From Hydractinia symbiolongicarpus (lineage: Eukaryota > Cnidaria > Hydrozoa > Anthoathecata > Hydractiniidae), in contig NC_079879.1 of the NCBI RefSeq assembly GCF_029227915.1, forward strand, positions 33,422,501 to 33,486,500: a stretch of DNA of 64,000 nucleotides, read 5' to 3'. The translations under genes were made by a program, and so were the position numbers. Every line of letters starts with the position of its first letter. Within the stretch, counting starts at the first letter, position 1. The notes beneath the pieces are model-generated. The model did not search any database. It had not been told where the DNA came from and saw only the letters and a list, made by a program, of their open reading frames with translations. Below, one piece after another: positions 61,451 through 64,000 of this stretch.

Positions 61451-61542
61451 CCTCGTCCCCAGGGCCTCTTGCATTTTTGATGAAATCGAAATGCGACACA
61501 GTCCTGGTTTTAAAAAAGAGACAACAGGCGCTTGGAACGAGG
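61451..61542. mobile_element. Short MITE-like element with CCTCGTCCCCAGGG end
   Basis: CCTCGTCCCCAGGGCCTCTT at the left and, on the minus strand, CCTCGTTCCAAGCGCC at the right, about 92 bp apart. Single ends of the same type occur at 50669-50682 and 54382-54395. The 123-codon frame covering it is not a gene. Confidence 0.45.
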
Positions 61543-61549
61543 TTGACAC

Positions 61550-63820
61550 ATGGGGAGCAAGAGGTTGTAAAAAAGAGATATTTTTTCTAAATAGAATTTT
61601 GTCTTGTTTTCGCATTTCTTAACTAACGTCTTTTAGCTATAAAACACTTTAAAGTCAGTTTCCAGAAACTACGTTTTCTTTAGACCGATGGAAGTTGTGG
61701 GTAAAGAAAAACTTCACAAACCTTAGGGACCGGTCGAGTTTCCAGTTTAAACTTTCGAAACTCTCTGAAGTACACCATAGTAGTAAATGTTGACAACTTG
61801 ACAACATGTGGGACGAAAAATTGTGATGTTAAACGCACTTGTTTTTCCATCAGAATCAGTTTGAAATTGTATTATATGAACAGAGTTGGGTTTGGTTATT
61901 CAACAGATAATGAGAACCAACTCCATCAGTTTGCCTGCATAGAAGTCGTCTATCCTGTTTTAGTTGTCCTTTTCCTTTTTACTACGTTAATCCATTTTTT
62001 TCTGAAGGCTATTTTCCACTTCAAGAAAAATTTCAGCGGAAAAAAATAGATAAGAGCAGAACAGAGAATTTTCTACTCGAAAGTTCCACTTCATTTTATT
62101 GCACACCTTTTAATATAGAAATACACTTTGCCCAATTCTCAGGAAATAAAATAATCTGATTGGCGAACGAATTTTCTACCTGTCGTTTGCGCACAGAAAG
62201 GAAAAAAGAAGTTGATATTTTATTCCAGCTTGTTTACGTTGCTCAAGGGGTATATATATCGTACAATGATCATCAATGATGATATTGTGCATCTTTGTCT
62301 CCATGGATTATTTCTCTTTTCCATATGAGAAATGACGGCGAACAATTCATATCGAGAAAAGGCGTAAAACCATATTGTGATGAATCAACAAAAAAATTCA
62401 AGAATATTTTGAAGTGGAAAATGGCTATTAGCTATTGCTTAAAAACTTGAAGTTTGAAGTTCACGATTTCGAATCCTACCCTATTCGAAAATTTAATTTC
62501 AATTACCTAACACTTTGTCGGCCATGATACATTAATAAAACCAAAATTATCAGTGCATTTAAAATTAGAATGCAATATATGAATTCGAATTGCAGAAAGA
62601 ATTTTCTCCAATAGACCTAAAAATTTGTTCGAATTGAGTTTTCGAATTAGTTAGGGAACTTTGAAAAAGGGAAATGAAATAAAAAGATAGGAGATATATC
62701 GCAGTGAGCTAAAATTAGGGAGATATTGGATTGCAGAGATTTTTCTTTTTGATTTTCTTAATAAAATTCGTTGACGGACTTGGTATAGCCACACCAAACT
62801 CCGTATAGCAGTAAAACTCTATATAAATGACACACTTTGTTGTACGTTGTAGCCGCGTAATTCCGAGAAGTTAATTCTCCATCGTGGGTGTTGGCATAAA
62901 AAATGTATAGTTTTCTTTCTTTTTATCATTATGCCACGCCAGTAATACTCAGATAGCTTACATGGATAAATCAATTTAACTAAACTAATCTGTGATTTAC
63001 AGTTAAATTAAAAGTTTTAAGTTGATAAATCATAAATTCAATATATTTCATAAGGAAGGGAAGGTAAATAAACATCTTGCTTACAGGCTGGATAGGCAAG
63101 ACAAGCGGTAAAACAATCAAAATGGCTTAAAATTAAATACACGATCGTTGATCAGAAGTTAAATTCCAGGGCATTTTCAACTTATTCGCAGTAAGAAAAG
63201 ATGTTTTTTTATATTTTAATATTTTGTATAATTTAAGTTATTTATTTTCTTAAAATCTCATTTATATTTTTCCAGCTGCCCGTCTTAGAGCTAGAGAGTT
63301 TGCCATCCCTCCTATAAATGAATTCCAGCGTGAACGTTTTTTGTTTACTTTACTACTAGGATTTGGTGAAGAGATGTCTCTTCCTGTAGATTTTTTCTCA
63401 CAGAAACATTGTTAAGGTTATAAACTATTGTCAAGTGTAGATTGATGACTTCCTTTTTATCTGAATTTGTTTAAAGACCTAAAAAGAGTGCCTTGGTGTT
63501 AAGAAATGGACTGCAAATAACTTTGCTTCACCTCTAGTGTCCCTATCTTTTTTCCTGCCATGCAAATGTCAAATCCGAAAAAGCTTACTGCTGAAAATGT
63601 AAACAAAGAACTTCATCTATTCAGACCTATCAAGTTTAGTGCTTGCAACAAAAACAACTTTCATTACGTTTCGCAGACTTTCCACCAATGACTCGGGATT
63701 TCAGCAGATCCCAGAGTACTGTTTTACTGTGATGATTTCAATTGGAAAAGAGTTTCCACATAAAGCATTGCATTGTTATTTGGCTTTATAAGACGTTTTA
63801 TTGTGTGACGTTGTGATGTT
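61550..63820. other. Intergenic stretch, no gene seen
   Basis: AT-rich. The 83-codon frame at 61798-62049 contains a hydrophobic segment (VYPVLVVLFLFTTLIHFFL) but no other support. Confidence 0.45.
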
Positions 63821-63824
63821 TATA

Positions 63825-64000
63825 GCAGTGCTGTAGCTTAGTGGTTATAACTCTCATACTTTGTGCGAGAGACTAGGATTCGATTCCCCTTGACGTTGAT
63901 TCAATATGGGCATAAATGTAATCATAGCTCCGCGTTAACCCAAGTAATGTGAGGAAGTTTGGGGAGATGGCACAATGTGTAGGCCGTTGGATGTTGCAGG
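63825..64000 (+). mobile_element. tRNA-derived SINE, family 1, cut by window end
   Basis: A box TAGCTTAGTGG at 63834-63844, B box GGATTCGATTCC at 63876-63887, then the body TCATAGCTCCGCGTTAACCC and TGGATGTTGCAGG, matching the copy at 25040-25243. The tRNA head is better preserved than in that copy. Confidence 0.75.

Noticed and set aside
61219-61590. 123-codon open frame
   Set aside because: Covers the MITE-like element at 61451-61542; the ASSPGPLAFLMKS-type peptide is a translation of the repeat.
1-64000. CRISPR arrays, operons or other prokaryotic features
   Set aside because: The tandem arrays have no spacers, and the genes are split by spliceosomal introns.

Overview
The window looks like a repeat-rich, AT-rich stretch of an animal nuclear genome. 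Genes are split by GT..AG introns, and the proteins with recognisable domains are metazoan (EMI-EGF secreted protein, animal-type ammonium transporter). The mix of Penelope-like, DIRS-like, Harbinger, Helitron-like and SINE elements fits an invertebrate. A cnidarian is my best guess, but nothing in the sequence fixes it. Homology statements rest on reading motifs by eye; no database search was run.

Main result: four related multi-exon genes lie between 7.4 and 34.9 kb, here called A (+, 7558-9211), B (+, 17075-18963), C (-, 22720-23836) and D (-, 33262-34582). Each encodes a hydrophobic leader, a basic pro-region with two conserved cysteines, a dibasic or polybasic putative cleavage site, and an eight-cysteine C-terminal domain. 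That domain carries YFPRY...C...SC...G.VC...W...CSC, which resembles Noggin/Trunk-type cystine-knot ligands (IL-17 or Spaetzle-like is the alternative). Intron phases are identical in all four. In A, B and C the first coding exon contributes only the ATG, and a shared promoter block (AGCGTAGGCGAWTC followed by a TATA box) lies upstream. A and C are a recent inverted duplication that also shares intron sequence. D is the most diverged and its start codon was not found.

Other genes, all on the minus strand: a six-exon Amt-type ammonium transporter (43977-47385, predicted 472 aa), a five-exon EMI-EGF-EGF secreted protein like EGFL7/8 (51810-53684, predicted 160 aa), a BNR-like, possibly GPI-anchored terminal exon with a one-base frameshift (41331-42132), and an unrecognised coding block with a frameshift (59120-59620).

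Mobile and repeated DNA fills most of the rest. There are two broken Penelope-like elements with GIY-YIG remnants (1-1165, 28750-29820), a decayed LINE interrupted by a 22-bp minisatellite (3640-5230), a DIRS-like fragment (10590-11770), a two-ORF Harbinger relic with a MADF gene (55850-57640), and tRNA-derived SINEs (25040-25243, 32590-32712, 63825-64000). A family of short Helitron-like elements shares a 3' hairpin followed by CTAG|T (ends near 7071, 9448, 28243, 28414, 34914, 36281 and 49955). There are also a 17/34-bp minisatellite (30098-30715), a 128-bp tandem repeat (31620-31990) and several short TIR elements. The long stretches between these show no supportable gene.
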